Assembly: GCA_039026375.1 (NCBI GenBank)
Contig: JBCCML010000013.1
Coordinates: forward strand, 1 to 64,000
Length of the DNA: 64,000 nt
Reading direction: 5' to 3'
Origin: Thermohalobaculum sp039026375
GTDB taxonomy: Bacteria; Pseudomonadota; Alphaproteobacteria; Rhodobacterales; Rhodobacteraceae
Shown piece after piece: positions 26,096 through 36,204 of this stretch. The position numbers and the translations under genes are program-made. The number at the start of each line of letters is the position of its first letter. Position 1 is the stretch's first letter. The notes under the pieces are model-generated. The model saw only the letters and a list, made by a program, of their open reading frames with translations, searched no databases and had not been told where the DNA came from.

Positions 26096-27171
26096 CAGTC
26101 GGCCAGAATCCGGACAGCGCCGGGATCGATGACGACGGCCGCCGCCTCGCCAGGCTGAAAGCCCTTTGTGCCGGTTTGCGCATTCTGGCGGCGCACCACC
26201 AGTTCCGAACCATCCGCCAGCCGGACCACGTACTGCGTATCGGTGCCCAGATAGATCAGCCGCTGCACCATGCAGGGCAGATCGCCCTGATAGTCTAGGC
26301 TCAACCGCTCTGGTCGGACGGAGACATGGGCCTGTGGCCCCTCGGCCCGACCCATGGCCTGAACCGTGACCCCGCCGGGCAGACGGATCTGGCTGGCGGA
26401 ACTGTTCGTCTCCAGCACCTCGGCGTCCAGAAAGTTTGTTTCGCCAATGAAATCGGCGACAAAGCGGTTCACCGGCGCCTCGTAGATCTCCTCGGCCTGG
26501 CCGATCTGTTGGACATGCCCCGCCGACATCACCGCGATGCGGTCGGACATGGTCAGCGCCTCTTCCTGGTCGTGGGTCACGAAAATGAATGTGATGCCGG
26601 TTTCCTTCTGGATCTGCTTTAACTCGATCCGCATTTGCTGGCGCAGTTTCAGATCCAGCGCGCTGAGGGGTTCGTCAAGTAGCAAGACCCGCGGGGCCGG
26701 AGCCAGGGCACGGGCCAGGGCGACGCGCTGCTGCTGCCCGCCGGACAGCTGCGTTGGCCGGCGCCCGCCCATCTCGCTCAGCTGGACCAGGGCCAGCATC
26801 TCGTCGACCCGGCTGGCGATGTCGGCCTTGTTGCGACCCAACATGCGCAGCCCAAAAGCGATATTCTCGGCGACGGTTAGGTGTGGGAACAGTGCGTATT
26901 GCTGGAAGACCGTGTTGATCGGCCGCTTGTTGGGGGGCAACTTCTCGACATGCTCGCCGTACAGGAAAATATCGCCCGCGGTGACCTGCTCAAAACCCGC
27001 GATGAGCCGAAGCAGGGTGGTCTTTCCGCAGCCCGACGGGCCCAGCAGCGTGAAGAACTCGTTGTCGCGGATGGCGAAGCTGACATTGTCCAGGGCCGTG
27101 ACGGCGCCTGGGCCTACGCCAAAGCGTTTATCGACGCCCACGATGTCGATGGCCGGGATTTCGATGGCCAC
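26095..27171 (-). CDS. Polyamine-type ABC transporter ATP-binding protein (PotA-like)
   Basis: A 358-residue ATPase with Walker A GPSGCGKTT at about residues 43-51, signature LSGGQQQRVALARAL, Walker B LLLDEPLSALD, switch THDQEEA and a C-terminal TOBE domain, as in PotA/PotG. It is the first gene of the amine import and catabolism block and so marks its promoter side. The 109 bases upstream, toward glpR, carry no clear operator. The family assignment is firm; the transported compound is inferred from the permease and binding-protein partners. Confidence 0.9.
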   Translation of the reverse strand: MAIEIPAIDIVGVDKRFGVGPGAVTALDNVSFAIRDNEFFTLLGPSGCGKTTLLRLIAGFEQVTAGDIFLYGEHVEKLPPNKRPINTVFQQYALFPHLTVAENIAFGLRMLGRNKADIASRVDEMLALVQLSEMGGRRPTQLSGGQQQRVALARALAPAPRVLLLDEPLSALDLKLRQQMRIELKQIQKETGITFIFVTHDQEEALTMSDRIAVMSAGHVQQIGQAEEIYEAPVNRFVADFIGETNFLDAEVLETNSSASQIRLPGGVTVQAMGRAEGPQAHVSVRPERLSLDYQGDLPCMVQRLIYLGTDTQYVVRLADGSELVVRRQNAQTGTKGFQPGEAAAVVIDPGAVRILAD

Positions 27172-27280
27172 GCGTGCTCCTGCCCTGGTTTCGTTTCGTC
27201 ACGCTGGCAAGCAAACGCGTGCAGTGCAACACAATTGGCCTGAAAAGCGGATAGGTTGAGCAGGTTTGCCTGCCCGCTGA

Positions 27281-28063
27281 TCAGATTCTGGGGCCGTTGG
27301 TCGCGTTCGCGGCAGTAACTTGGGTGCCCGCCTCGGCGCAGACCTGGCGAAATGCAGCTGGTGGCGGCTTGTCGGTGAAAACGCGGTCCAACTCGGTCAC
27401 CGAGCAGATGCGCACTGGCGCGCGCCGGTCGAACTTGGTCGCATCGGCTACCAGATAGCGCTGGCGCGCGTTCTGCAGCATGGCGCGGGTGGCCGTCACC
27501 TCGCGCCCATCATAGTCCAGCAGGGCACCGTCCTCCTCGATGGCGGAGGCGCCGATGACGGCCAAGTCCAGTTTGAACTGGTGCATGAAGGTGGCTGCAG
27601 CCTCGCCGACGACACTCATGTCTGCACGACGGTATTGGCCACCGGCGATGTGGATATCGCAACGATCATTCGCCGCCAGAATGCGGGCGGCGTTCAGGTT
27701 GTTCGTCACCACCTTGATGTCGCGCAGCGGTAGCAGTGCGCGGGCCACCGCCTCGGTGGTTGTGCCGATATCCAGGAACAGCGAGGCACCAGGTGGAATG
27801 GTCGCCGCACACGCCTTACCGATCGCGTCTTTCGCATGATGCGCAAGTTGCTGGCGCGCCGAATACCCCAAATTCTCCATGCCGGAGGTGGGCATCGCAC
27901 CGCCATGCACGCGGTCTAGCAGGCCCGCGTCGCACAGATCGCCCAAGTCTCGACGGATCGTCTGCGGCGTGACCGAGAACTTGTCGGCCAATCCGTCCAC
28001 GGTGACGCGACCGGCGGCGCGCGCCTCAGCCAGGATCTCGTGATGCCGGAAACTCAGTGCCAT
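27281..28063 (-). CDS. glpR: DeoR-family glycerol regulon repressor GlpR
   Basis: A DeoR-type repressor of 260 residues from the ATG at 28063 (MALSFRHHEILAEARAAG). A longer frame back to 28216 is rejected because it would cover the operator and adds non-homologous residues. The helix-turn-helix is at LADKFSVTPQTIRRDLGDL, and the effector domain contains the sugar-phosphate motif FLDIGTTTEAVA and the segment VVTNN. It is divergent from glpD and, by analogy with E. coli GlpR, should be released by glycerol-3-phosphate. Confidence 0.9.
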   Translation of the reverse strand: MALSFRHHEILAEARAAGRVTVDGLADKFSVTPQTIRRDLGDLCDAGLLDRVHGGAMPTSGMENLGYSARQQLAHHAKDAIGKACAATIPPGASLFLDIGTTTEAVARALLPLRDIKVVTNNLNAARILAANDRCDIHIAGGQYRRADMSVVGEAAATFMHQFKLDLAVIGASAIEEDGALLDYDGREVTATRAMLQNARQRYLVADATKFDRRAPVRICSVTELDRVFTDKPPPAAFRQVCAEAGTQVTAANATNGPRI

Positions 28064-28086
28064 GTAGGGGTTCTCTAGTATTCGCA

Positions 28087-28106
28087 AATGTTCGTTATCG
28101 CCAAAA
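28087..28106. promoter_or_regulatory. Candidate GlpR operator
   Basis: AATGTTCGTTATCGCCAAAA, 24 bp before the glpR start, resembles the E. coli GlpR consensus (A/T-ATG-TTCG-N4-CGAACAT type) strongly in its left half and weakly in its right half. A nearby AACGAAAAA (28106-28114) may be a further half-site. The position would allow control of both glpR and glpD. Confidence 0.5.
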
Positions 28107-28171
28107 ACGAAAAAATTCAAGCGTATGGCGCCAATCTGTGTTCGAATTGCAATGATTATCTCGCGGATTGG

Positions 28172-28200
28172 TTGACAGAATCCGAGATTCGCGCGTAATC
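28172..28200 (+). promoter_or_regulatory. Candidate glpD promoter
   Basis: A perfect -35 hexamer TTGACA (28172-28177) is followed after 17 bases by GTAATC (28195-28200), 37 bases before the glpD start. The spacer contains the small palindrome GAATC-CGA-GATTC. The -10 is weak, as expected for a regulated promoter. Confidence 0.4.
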
Positions 28201-28237
28201 GAAAAAAAGTGAGCATGAAGACGAGCGCGGGGGCATT

Positions 28238-29812
28238 GTGGCGCTAGACGCACCAAGCGAGACGTTTGATCTGGTTGTCATCGGTGGCGGCGTGAACGGC
28301 TGTGGTATCAGCCGGGATGCAGCCGGACGGGGCCTATCAGTGCTGCTTTGCGAGCAAAGCGATCTGGCTCAAGCGACTTCTTCCGCCTCGACCAAGCTGT
28401 TCCACGGTGGCCTGCGGTATCTTGAGTACTACGAGTTCCGTCTTGTGCGTGAGGCGCTGGTCGAGCGTGAGACGCTGCTGCGGGCCATGCCGCACATCTC
28501 GTGGCCGCTTCGCTTCGTGCTGCCGCATCACGATGGGTTGCGGCCATCCTGGCTGCTGAGGCTGGGCCTTTTCATCTACGACCACCTGGGCGGCCGCAAA
28601 ATCTTGCCCGGTACGAAGACGCTGAACTTGCACCGACATGCGACGGGCGCGCCCCTCAAAGAAAGTTTCCGCAAAGGGTTCGAGTATTCGGACTGTTGGG
28701 TGGAGGATTCGCGCCTTGTAGTCATGAATGCGCGCGACGCCGTGGCACATGGCGCTCAGGTTGCGGTTCGGACGCGGTGCGTGCGGGCCGAGCGGGTTGC
28801 CGGGCTTTGGCATGTGACCCTACAGAATGTGGAGAGCGGAGCGGAGCGCGTGGTCCGTGCCCGGGCGCTTGTGAATGCCGGCGGTCCCTGGGTGGATGAG
28901 ATCATTCAGAACCGCCTGCGGTCGAATGCACCGGCGCGTATCCGGCTTGTCCGTGGCAGCCACATCGTGATCCGCCAAAAGTTCGAACATGACCGCGCCT
29001 ACATTTTCCAGCAAGGCGATGGCCGCATCGTCTTCGCGATCCCCTACGAGAATGACTTCACCTTGATCGGCACGACGGATCAGGAACACGACCAGGACGC
29101 AGGTGCGGCTGTCTGCACGCCGGAGGAGGCACAGTATCTTTGCGATGCTGTCTCAGACTACTTCGAGACGCCCGTTACTCCTGACGATGTCGTCTGGACC
29201 TATTCAGGCGTTCGCCCGCTGTACGACGACGGTGCGAAATCCGCCACGGCCGCGACGCGCGATTATGTGCTTGACCTGGAGCAGCCGGGCCCGGATGACG
29301 CGCCGCTGCTGAACGTCTTTGGCGGCAAGATCACCACCTACCGTCGTCTTGCAGAAGCCGCGCTGGAAAAGCTGAAACCTGCATTCCCTGAGATGGGGCG
29401 CCCATGGACTGCTGGCGCACCCATGCCGGGTGGCGACTTCCCGGTGGATGGGGTCGAGGCGCTGATCTCGCGTTTGCGGACCCGATATGCCTTTCTCCAC
29501 TACACCTGGGCTCGGCGGCTGATCCGCGCCTACGGCACCGAAGCGGCGCTCATGCTGGGCGATGCCAGCAAACCGGCTGATCTGGGCCGCAATTTCGGCG
29601 CGACCCTGACCGAGGTGGAAGTCGGCTGGCTAATGACAAAAGAGTGGGCGCGCAAAGCCGACGACGTGCTTTGGCGACGCTCGAAGCTTGGACTGCGCTT
29701 GACCAAAGAGCAGGCACAGGCTTTGGATGATTTCATGACAGATCGGACGGCGCGTCAGACGCCGCCGGCGGAGGAACACGCTGATGAGCCTAAGGCTCGC
29801 GAACATCTCTAA
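28238..29812 (+). CDS. glpD: Glycerol-3-phosphate dehydrogenase GlpD
   Basis: A 524-residue FAD-dependent glycerol-3-phosphate dehydrogenase. The dinucleotide motif VIGGGVNGCGISRDAAGRG is near residue 14. It is followed by the family segments TSSASTKLFHGGLRYLEYYE and GGKITTYRRLAEAAL. It oxidises glycerol-3-phosphate to dihydroxyacetone phosphate and passes electrons to the quinone pool at the inner membrane. The start is GTG at 28238; an ATG 23 bases upstream is out of frame. It leads the glp operon and overlaps glpS by 29 bp. Confidence 0.95.
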   Translation: MALDAPSETFDLVVIGGGVNGCGISRDAAGRGLSVLLCEQSDLAQATSSASTKLFHGGLRYLEYYEFRLVREALVERETLLRAMPHISWPLRFVLPHHDGLRPSWLLRLGLFIYDHLGGRKILPGTKTLNLHRHATGAPLKESFRKGFEYSDCWVEDSRLVVMNARDAVAHGAQVAVRTRCVRAERVAGLWHVTLQNVESGAERVVRARALVNAGGPWVDEIIQNRLRSNAPARIRLVRGSHIVIRQKFEHDRAYIFQQGDGRIVFAIPYENDFTLIGTTDQEHDQDAGAAVCTPEEAQYLCDAVSDYFETPVTPDDVVWTYSGVRPLYDDGAKSATAATRDYVLDLEQPGPDDAPLLNVFGGKITTYRRLAEAALEKLKPAFPEMGRPWTAGAPMPGGDFPVDGVEALISRLRTRYAFLHYTWARRLIRAYGTEAALMLGDASKPADLGRNFGATLTEVEVGWLMTKEWARKADDVLWRRSKLGLRLTKEQAQALDDFMTDRTARQTPPAEEHADEPKAREHL

Positions 29813-30869
29813 GACCGTCGGGGTCGAGACCCATATCTATCCGACGTCATTGATCCTGGAACGCGGCACGATGAACGTGCTGCTGGGCCCGACGCTGTCC
29901 GGAAAAACCACCCTGATGCGCATCATGGCCGGTCTGGACCAACCGACGACAGGCAGTGTGCTGTGGCAGGACCAGGACGTGACGGGTGCGCGCGTCCAAA
30001 CCCGCGACGTCGCCATGGTCTACCAGCAGTTCATCAACTACCCGGGCATGACCGTCTACGACAACATCGCCTCTCCGCTGCGGTTGAAGGGGATCGCAGC
30101 AAGTGAAATCGACCGCCGCGTGCGGGACGCCGCCGCATTGATGAAGTTGAACGACCAGCAATTGCAGCGTCGGCCGCTGGAACTGTCGGGTGGCCAGCAA
30201 CAACGCTGCGCCCTGGCGCGCGCACTTGTGAAGGAAGCTGGGCTGGTACTATTGGATGAGCCGTTGGCCAACCTGGACTATAAGCTGCGCGAAGAATTGC
30301 GGGCTGAGATTCCCAAGATCTTCGAAGCATCGGGCGCGATCTTTGTTTACGCGACTACCGAGCCGCATGAAGCGCTGCTCTTGGGCGGCAACACGGCCTG
30401 CCTTTGGGAGGGCAGGGTCACCCAGTTCGGTCCGACCCCACACGTCTATCGCCAGCCCGCTGATGCAGTGACAGCGCGCGTGTTCTCTGACCCGCCGATG
30501 AACTTCTGCCGGATAGAAAAGCGCGCGGGAAAGGTCAGCTACGCCGGCGGCAGTGCGCCGGCGGGTGCTTTTGCCGCTGTGCCGGACGGTATTTACATGG
30601 CCGGGTTTCGTCCGAACCATTTGACGCTGGAGGCACGGGTGGCGGGTGCGCTGCCGTTCGTGGTCCAGGTCGGCGGGACCGAGATCACCGGGTCCGAAAG
30701 CTACGTGCACGTCACCCACGCATCGGACCGCTGGGTCGCGCTGATACACGGCGTGCATCACGTGGACGCAGGTGCCCAGCGCGAGGTCTATGTCGACCCC
30801 GCGCATGTCTATTTGTTCGGAGAAGACGACCGGCTGATCGCGGCCGCCAGCTATGCCGAGGCCGCCTGA
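29784..30869 (+). CDS. glpS: Glycerol ABC transporter ATP-binding protein GlpS
   Basis: A 361-residue ABC ATPase with Walker A GPTLSGKTT (an unusual central LSG), a canonical signature LSGGQQQRCALARAL and Walker B LLDEPLANLD. The switch region reads ATTEPHEALLL, so the histidine normally found in THDQ is missing. GlpS and GlpT form the ATPase pair of the GlpSTPQ-V glycerol importer described in Rhizobium leguminosarum. The ribosome site GGAGG lies 8 bases before the ATG, inside glpD. Together with the defective signature of GlpT, this predicts one working and one degenerate ATP site. Confidence 0.9.
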   Translation: MSLRLANISKTVGVETHIYPTSLILERGTMNVLLGPTLSGKTTLMRIMAGLDQPTTGSVLWQDQDVTGARVQTRDVAMVYQQFINYPGMTVYDNIASPLRLKGIAASEIDRRVRDAAALMKLNDQQLQRRPLELSGGQQQRCALARALVKEAGLVLLDEPLANLDYKLREELRAEIPKIFEASGAIFVYATTEPHEALLLGGNTACLWEGRVTQFGPTPHVYRQPADAVTARVFSDPPMNFCRIEKRAGKVSYAGGSAPAGAFAAVPDGIYMAGFRPNHLTLEARVAGALPFVVQVGGTEITGSESYVHVTHASDRWVALIHGVHHVDAGAQREVYVDPAHVYLFGEDDRLIAAASYAEAA

Positions 30870-31974
30870 TGGCCAAGATCACGCTGTCTGGGCTGGCCCA
30901 TTCCTATAGCTCTGCACCAAAGGGGCCTGACGACTTTCAAATCAAGCCAACCATCGACCACGAATGGCAGGACGGCCAGGCGTATGCGCTGCTGGGGCCG
31001 TCAGGGTGCGGGAAGACGACGCTGTTGAACATCATCTCGGGCCTAATCGTGCCGTCGCGCGGGCAGATCCTGTTCGGCGCGGAAGACGTCACCGAACTGC
31101 CGACGGAGGCCCGCAACATCGCCCAAGTGTTCCAGTTCCCCGTCGTCTACGACACGATGAGCGTCTACGATAACCTGGCGTTCCCGCTGCGGAATAAGGC
31201 GATGGACAGCAATTATGTCGACCGCCGCGTGCGCGAGATTGCCGACATGATCGGACTGTCTGACCGGCTGGACGCGCGTGCGCAGGGCCTGACCGCCGAT
31301 GCCAAGCAGAAGATCAGCCTGGGTCGCGGCATGGTCCGCGAGGACGTCAACGCGATCCTATTCGACGAGCCGCTCACGGTGATCGACCCGCACATGAAGT
31401 GGGAGCTGCGCACACAGTTGAAGGCGTTGCACCGCCAGTTTGGCCACACCATGATTTATGTGACGCACGACCAGACCGAGGCGCTGAGCTTTGCCGACAA
31501 GGTTGTTGTCATGCTCGATGGAGAGGTCGTGCAACTGGGCACGCCGGAAGAACTGTTCGCCCGACCCGAGCATACGTTTGTGGGCTACTTCATCGGCTCG
31601 CCGGGCATGAACGTCCTGGCGGCCACGATCGTTGGCGACAAGGCCGTCGTCGGAGAGACCGACGTGCCGCTGGGGCGCGGTTTCTCCAATTTGCCGCGCG
31701 GGCAGGTTCAGATCGGTGTCCGGCCTGAGCACACGCACTTGGCCACCGGCGGCGAGGGCCTGCCGGTGATCATCGACCGGGTCGAGGACATCGGGCGTCA
31801 CAAGATCCTGCGCGCGCGCCACGGCGCACACGAGGTGAACGCGGTACTGCCTGAAGGTGCCGAGATCCCCGCCGATGCCAATCGCCTGACGTTCGACGCT
31901 GCAGCCATCCATGTCTACGTGAACGAGCGGATCGTCGACAGCGAGCGCCGCCAGATGGAACCGGGGGCAGCGTG

Positions 31975-31975
<1 letters not shown>
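30869..31975 (+). CDS. glpT: Glycerol ABC transporter ATP-binding protein GlpT
   Basis: A 368-residue ABC ATPase (not the E. coli antiporter of the same name). Walker A GPSGCGKTT and the switch THDQTEA are intact and Walker B reads ILFDEPLTVID. The signature LSGGQ is replaced by LTADAKQKISLGRG. Its ATG overlaps the glpS stop as TGATG. It pairs with GlpS to drive glycerol import through GlpP and GlpQ. The complementary defects in the two subunits leave one canonical site, made of the GlpT nucleotide-binding motifs and the GlpS signature. Confidence 0.9.
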
Positions 31976-32831
<856 letters not shown>

Positions 32832-32835
<4 letters not shown>

Positions 32836-33743
32836 GCCTTGCAGAACAGCAATCTGGTGCAATTGCCGCAGCACCCGCCAAAAACCGTGCGCGGTCGGGC
32901 GGCACCAGTCTGCGCTGGCTGGTGCCCACGCTCTACGTTATGTTTCTGATGCTGCCGATCTACTGGCTCGTGAACATGTCGTTCAAGACGACGAACGAGA
33001 TCTTGGGCGGCTTCTCGCCGTTCCCGGTGACGTTCACGCTGGACAATTACGCCGACATCTTGTGCGGGGTGCCCGAGATTTGGGGCGGCACCGTGCGTGC
33101 GGGATGCGACACGTCGTGGACATGGGGGTATGTGAACTCGATCGTCTATGTCTGCCTGAATACGGTGCTGACATTGGCGGTCGCGCTGCCGGCGGCGTAT
33201 GCCTTCAGCCGCTACCGGTTCCTGGGCGACAAGCATCTGTTCTTCTGGCTGCTGACGAATCGCATGGCACCGCCGGCGGTGTTCGCGGTACCGTTCATCG
33301 AGCTCTATTCGTCCATGGCGATGTTTGACACGGTGTTCGCGGTGGCCCTGGCGCATTGCCTGTTCTCGATCCCACTGGCGGTCTGGATCCTAGAAGGCTT
33401 CATGTCCGGTGTGCCGAAGGAAATCGATGAGACCGCCTATGTCGATGGCTATTCGTTTCCCAAGTTCTTCACCAAGATCTTCATGCCCCTGATCGCCAGT
33501 GGGATCGGGGTGACGGCCTTCTTCTGCTTCATGTTCAGTTGGGTTGAGATGTTGCTGGCCAAGACCCTGACCTCGGTCGAGGCAAAGCCAATCGTGGCAG
33601 TCATGACCAAGACGGCGTCGACGTCCGGCTACGAGTTGGGGCTGCTTGCTGCTGCCGGCGTCCTGACGATCATTCCCGGCGCGATAGTAATCTATTTCGT
33701 GCGCAACTACATCGCCAAAGGCTTCGCGATGGGGAGGGTGTGA
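32832..33743 (+). CDS. glpQ: Glycerol ABC transporter permease GlpQ
   Basis: A 303-residue permease of the MalG/UgpE class, with a first membrane segment near residues 33-55 and the EAA loop reading KEIDETAYVDGYSFPKFF. The ATG overlaps the glpP stop (ATGA), and the stop overlaps the start of the next small gene (TGATG). An insertion of about 15 residues containing two Cys (CGVPEIWGGTVRAGC) lies in the first periplasmic loop. The symbol follows the rhizobial naming and is unrelated to the E. coli glycerophosphodiesterase. Confidence 0.88.
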
Positions 33744-34000
33744 TGGGCATGCTGGACCTTCGCGATGCGCGTTTCTCCGCCCGGATCTGTTCGGACACAA
33801 ACCGTTCCGGTTTCACCGTGTCGGACATCTGCCTGATCAATCTGGGTCAGATGGTCTGGATCGAGGGCAACGAGAACGCCCGACGCCTGAGCTTTCAGCT
33901 TGATGCGGATCGCTGGCTGGAGGTTGTGTTTGACGACGTGGCTGGGTTCGCCAAGGCTTATGGCGGCGCGCTGGAAGCGGGCTTGGGAGATTCGCGATGA
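33743..34000 (+). CDS. Small protein of unknown function in the glp operon
   Basis: An 85-residue reading frame tightly coupled on both sides: TGATG with the glpQ stop and ATGA with glpU. The product has no membrane segment or signal peptide, is acidic at its C-terminal end, and does not resemble a known family to me. The overlap pattern and G/C-rich third positions argue that it is translated. It is not part of the glpDSTPQUV gene set as I know it from R. leguminosarum. A regulatory or accessory role in the transporter or in glycerol metabolism is possible but unproven. Confidence 0.7.
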   Translation: MGMLDLRDARFSARICSDTNRSGFTVSDICLINLGQMVWIEGNENARRLSFQLDADRWLEVVFDDVAGFAKAYGGALEAGLGDSR

Positions 34001-34356
34001 CCCGGATTGCGGTTGCTTCAACACTTGCCCTGGTGCCTGGTCTGGCGCATGCACAAAACGCCATTGAGGAGCCGGCACTCGCCTGGATGGCGTGGACGTG
34101 GCAGACGGGCCTGTTCTTCGGTGCCATCGCGATCTTCTTGATCAGCATGACGGTGTGGGAGCTCTTGAAGCCCGGCGGCGCCCCGCGCACACCCGGGGCG
34201 CTGGGCATCGATACCACCCGCGGCGACAGGCTATTCATCAGCCTGCTCGGCTCAGCATACATTCACCTGGGCTGGCTAGCGCTCAGCAGTCAGCCTCTCT
34301 GGTACGCAACGATCGTCTCGGTCCTGTTCGCACTGGCGGTGTTTCGCTGGGTGTGA
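33997..34356 (+). CDS. glpU: Small membrane protein GlpU (DUF2160-like)
   Basis: A 119-residue protein with an N-terminal signal-like segment (cleavage possibly after AHA) and about three further hydrophobic helices, the first near residues 33-54. It matches the small integral membrane protein between glpQ and the binding-protein gene in rhizobial glp operons. Its role is not established; an accessory subunit of the glycerol transporter is inferred from its constant location. It overlaps the preceding small gene by ATGA. Confidence 0.82.
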   Translation: MTRIAVASTLALVPGLAHAQNAIEEPALAWMAWTWQTGLFFGAIAIFLISMTVWELLKPGGAPRTPGALGIDTTRGDRLFISLLGSAYIHLGWLALSSQPLWYATIVSVLFALAVFRWV

Positions 34357-34407
34357 GGGGACCGCAAACCTGGCTCAGATAAGGGCCGAAACCTCAGGGG
34401 AGGAACC

Positions 34408-36138
34408 ATGAGAAGAAGTCTGTTGGCAACGGCGGCCGCTGTTGCGCTGTTCTGGGGGGCGCCGCAGGCGCTCGCGGACATGGCGGCGGCCGAGAAATGG
34501 GTGGACGAAGAGTTCCAGCCCTCGGTGCTGTCGCGCGACGAACAGCTTGCGGAAATGCAATGGTTTATTGATGCGGCTAAGCCCTTTGCGGGTATGGAGA
34601 TCAACGTCCTCAGTGAAACGATCCCAACGCACAGCTACGAGTCAGAGGTTCTGACTCGTGCGTTCGAGGAGATCACCGGCATCAAGGTGAACCACCAGCT
34701 GCTAGGTGAGGGCGAGGTTGTGCAGGCGGTGCAAACCCAAATGCAGACCAAGCGTAACCTCTATGATGGCTACATCAACGACTCGGATCTGATCGGCACG
34801 CACTCACGGCTGCAACTGGCCTACAATCTGAGCGATCAGATGGCCGGTGATTGGGCGGCTACGACGAACCCTGGCCTGGATCTGGATGACTTCATGGGGC
34901 TGTCATTCACAACCGGTCCCGATGGCAAAATCTACCAGCTGCCGGATCAGCAGTTCGCCAACCTGTACTGGTTCCGTAAGGACTGGTTTGACAAGCCCGA
35001 ACTGCAGGCGAAGTTCAAGGAGATGTACGGCTATGACCTTGGCGTGCCGGTCAACTGGTCGGCATACGAGGACATCGCCGAGTTCTTCAGCGTGCACGTG
35101 AAGGAAATAGACGGGGTCACGGTCTATGGCCACATGGACTATGGCAAGCGCGCGCCCGACCTGGGCTGGCGCATGACCGATGCCTGGCTGTCGATGGCCG
35201 GTGCCGGGTCGGTGGGTGAGCCGAACGGCGTGCCGATCGACGAATGGGGTATCCGGATGGAAGCGGGTTCTTGCAATCCGGCCGGCGCCTCGGTCAGCCG
35301 TGGTGGCGGTACGAACGGCCCGGCCGCGGTCTATGCGATCCGCAAGTGGGATGAGTGGCTGAGGGCTTACGCTCCCCCGGGGGCGGCGTCCTACGACTTC
35401 TATCAATCGCTGCCTGCACTCAGCCAAGGTAATGTTGCTCAGCAGATCTTCTGGTACACGGCGTTTACCGCGTCGATGGTCGCCCCTCAGTCCGAGGGCA
35501 ACAACACTGTCGATGCCGATGGCAACCCGTTGTGGCGGATGGCCCCCAGCCCGCACGGCCCCTACTGGCAGGAAGGGCAGAAGGTTGGCTACCAAGATGC
35601 GGGGTCTTGGACCTTCCTGACGTCGACGCCGTCAGATCGGGCGCAGGCCGCTTGGCTATACGCGCAGTTCGTTGTCTCGAAGACGGTCGACACCCGCAAA
35701 AGCCACGTGGGTCTGACCTTCATCCGTGACACCACCGTGAACCACGAAAGCTTCACCGAACGGGCCCCAAAATTGGGTGGTCTGATCGAGTTCTACCGCT
35801 CGCCGGATCGTGTGCGTTGGTCGCCCACGGGCGTCAACGTGCCGGACTATCCCAAGCTGGCGCAGCTGTGGTGGCAGCAGATCGGCGATGTGAACTCGGG
35901 CGCCTTCACGCCACAGGAAGCGATGGACCGCCTGGCGACCGAGATGGACACGATCATGGCACGGATGCAATCCGCCGATGAGCGCGCCAATGTCTACGGT
36001 GGCTGTGGACCTCGCCTGAACGAGGAGCAAGATCCGTCGGCCTGGCTAGGTCAGGGTGGTGCCAAAGCGAAGCTGGCGAACGAGAAGCCACAGGGTGAGA
36101 CCATTGCCTATGAGGAGATCATCAAGCGCTGGCAGTAA
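34408..36138 (+). CDS. glpV: Periplasmic glycerol-binding protein GlpV
   Basis: A 576-residue solute-binding protein, longer than most carbohydrate binders but normal for this glycerol family. It has a signal peptide (MRRSLLATAAAVALFWGAP, cleavage after ALA) and a well-placed ribosome site (GGGGAGGA). The mature protein should capture glycerol in the periplasm for GlpSTPQ. It is the last gene of the operon and is followed by a clear terminator at 36158-36189. Confidence 0.92.
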   Translation: MRRSLLATAAAVALFWGAPQALADMAAAEKWVDEEFQPSVLSRDEQLAEMQWFIDAAKPFAGMEINVLSETIPTHSYESEVLTRAFEEITGIKVNHQLLGEGEVVQAVQTQMQTKRNLYDGYINDSDLIGTHSRLQLAYNLSDQMAGDWAATTNPGLDLDDFMGLSFTTGPDGKIYQLPDQQFANLYWFRKDWFDKPELQAKFKEMYGYDLGVPVNWSAYEDIAEFFSVHVKEIDGVTVYGHMDYGKRAPDLGWRMTDAWLSMAGAGSVGEPNGVPIDEWGIRMEAGSCNPAGASVSRGGGTNGPAAVYAIRKWDEWLRAYAPPGAASYDFYQSLPALSQGNVAQQIFWYTAFTASMVAPQSEGNNTVDADGNPLWRMAPSPHGPYWQEGQKVGYQDAGSWTFLTSTPSDRAQAAWLYAQFVVSKTVDTRKSHVGLTFIRDTTVNHESFTERAPKLGGLIEFYRSPDRVRWSPTGVNVPDYPKLAQLWWQQIGDVNSGAFTPQEAMDRLATEMDTIMARMQSADERANVYGGCGPRLNEEQDPSAWLGQGGAKAKLANEKPQGETIAYEEIIKRWQ

Positions 36139-36157
36139 GCGTCAGATCTGATCACGG

Positions 36158-36189
36158 GCCCCGGCGGTGATGCTGCCGGGGCTTTTTTT
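36158..36189 (+). terminator. Rho-independent terminator of the glp operon
   Basis: A G+C-rich stem (GCCCCGGC/GCCGGGGC, extendable by two pairs to about 10 bp) with a five-base loop is followed by seven T. It starts 19 bases after the glpV stop and separates the operon from the convergent CoA transferase gene. Confidence 0.9.
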
Positions 36190-36204
36190 GCCTGGAAGTC
36201 TGGT

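Noticed and set aside
28064..28216. Longer GlpR with 51 extra N-terminal residues
   Set aside because: The extension would cover the probable operator and does not resemble DeoR-family N-termini, which begin just before the helix-turn-helix.
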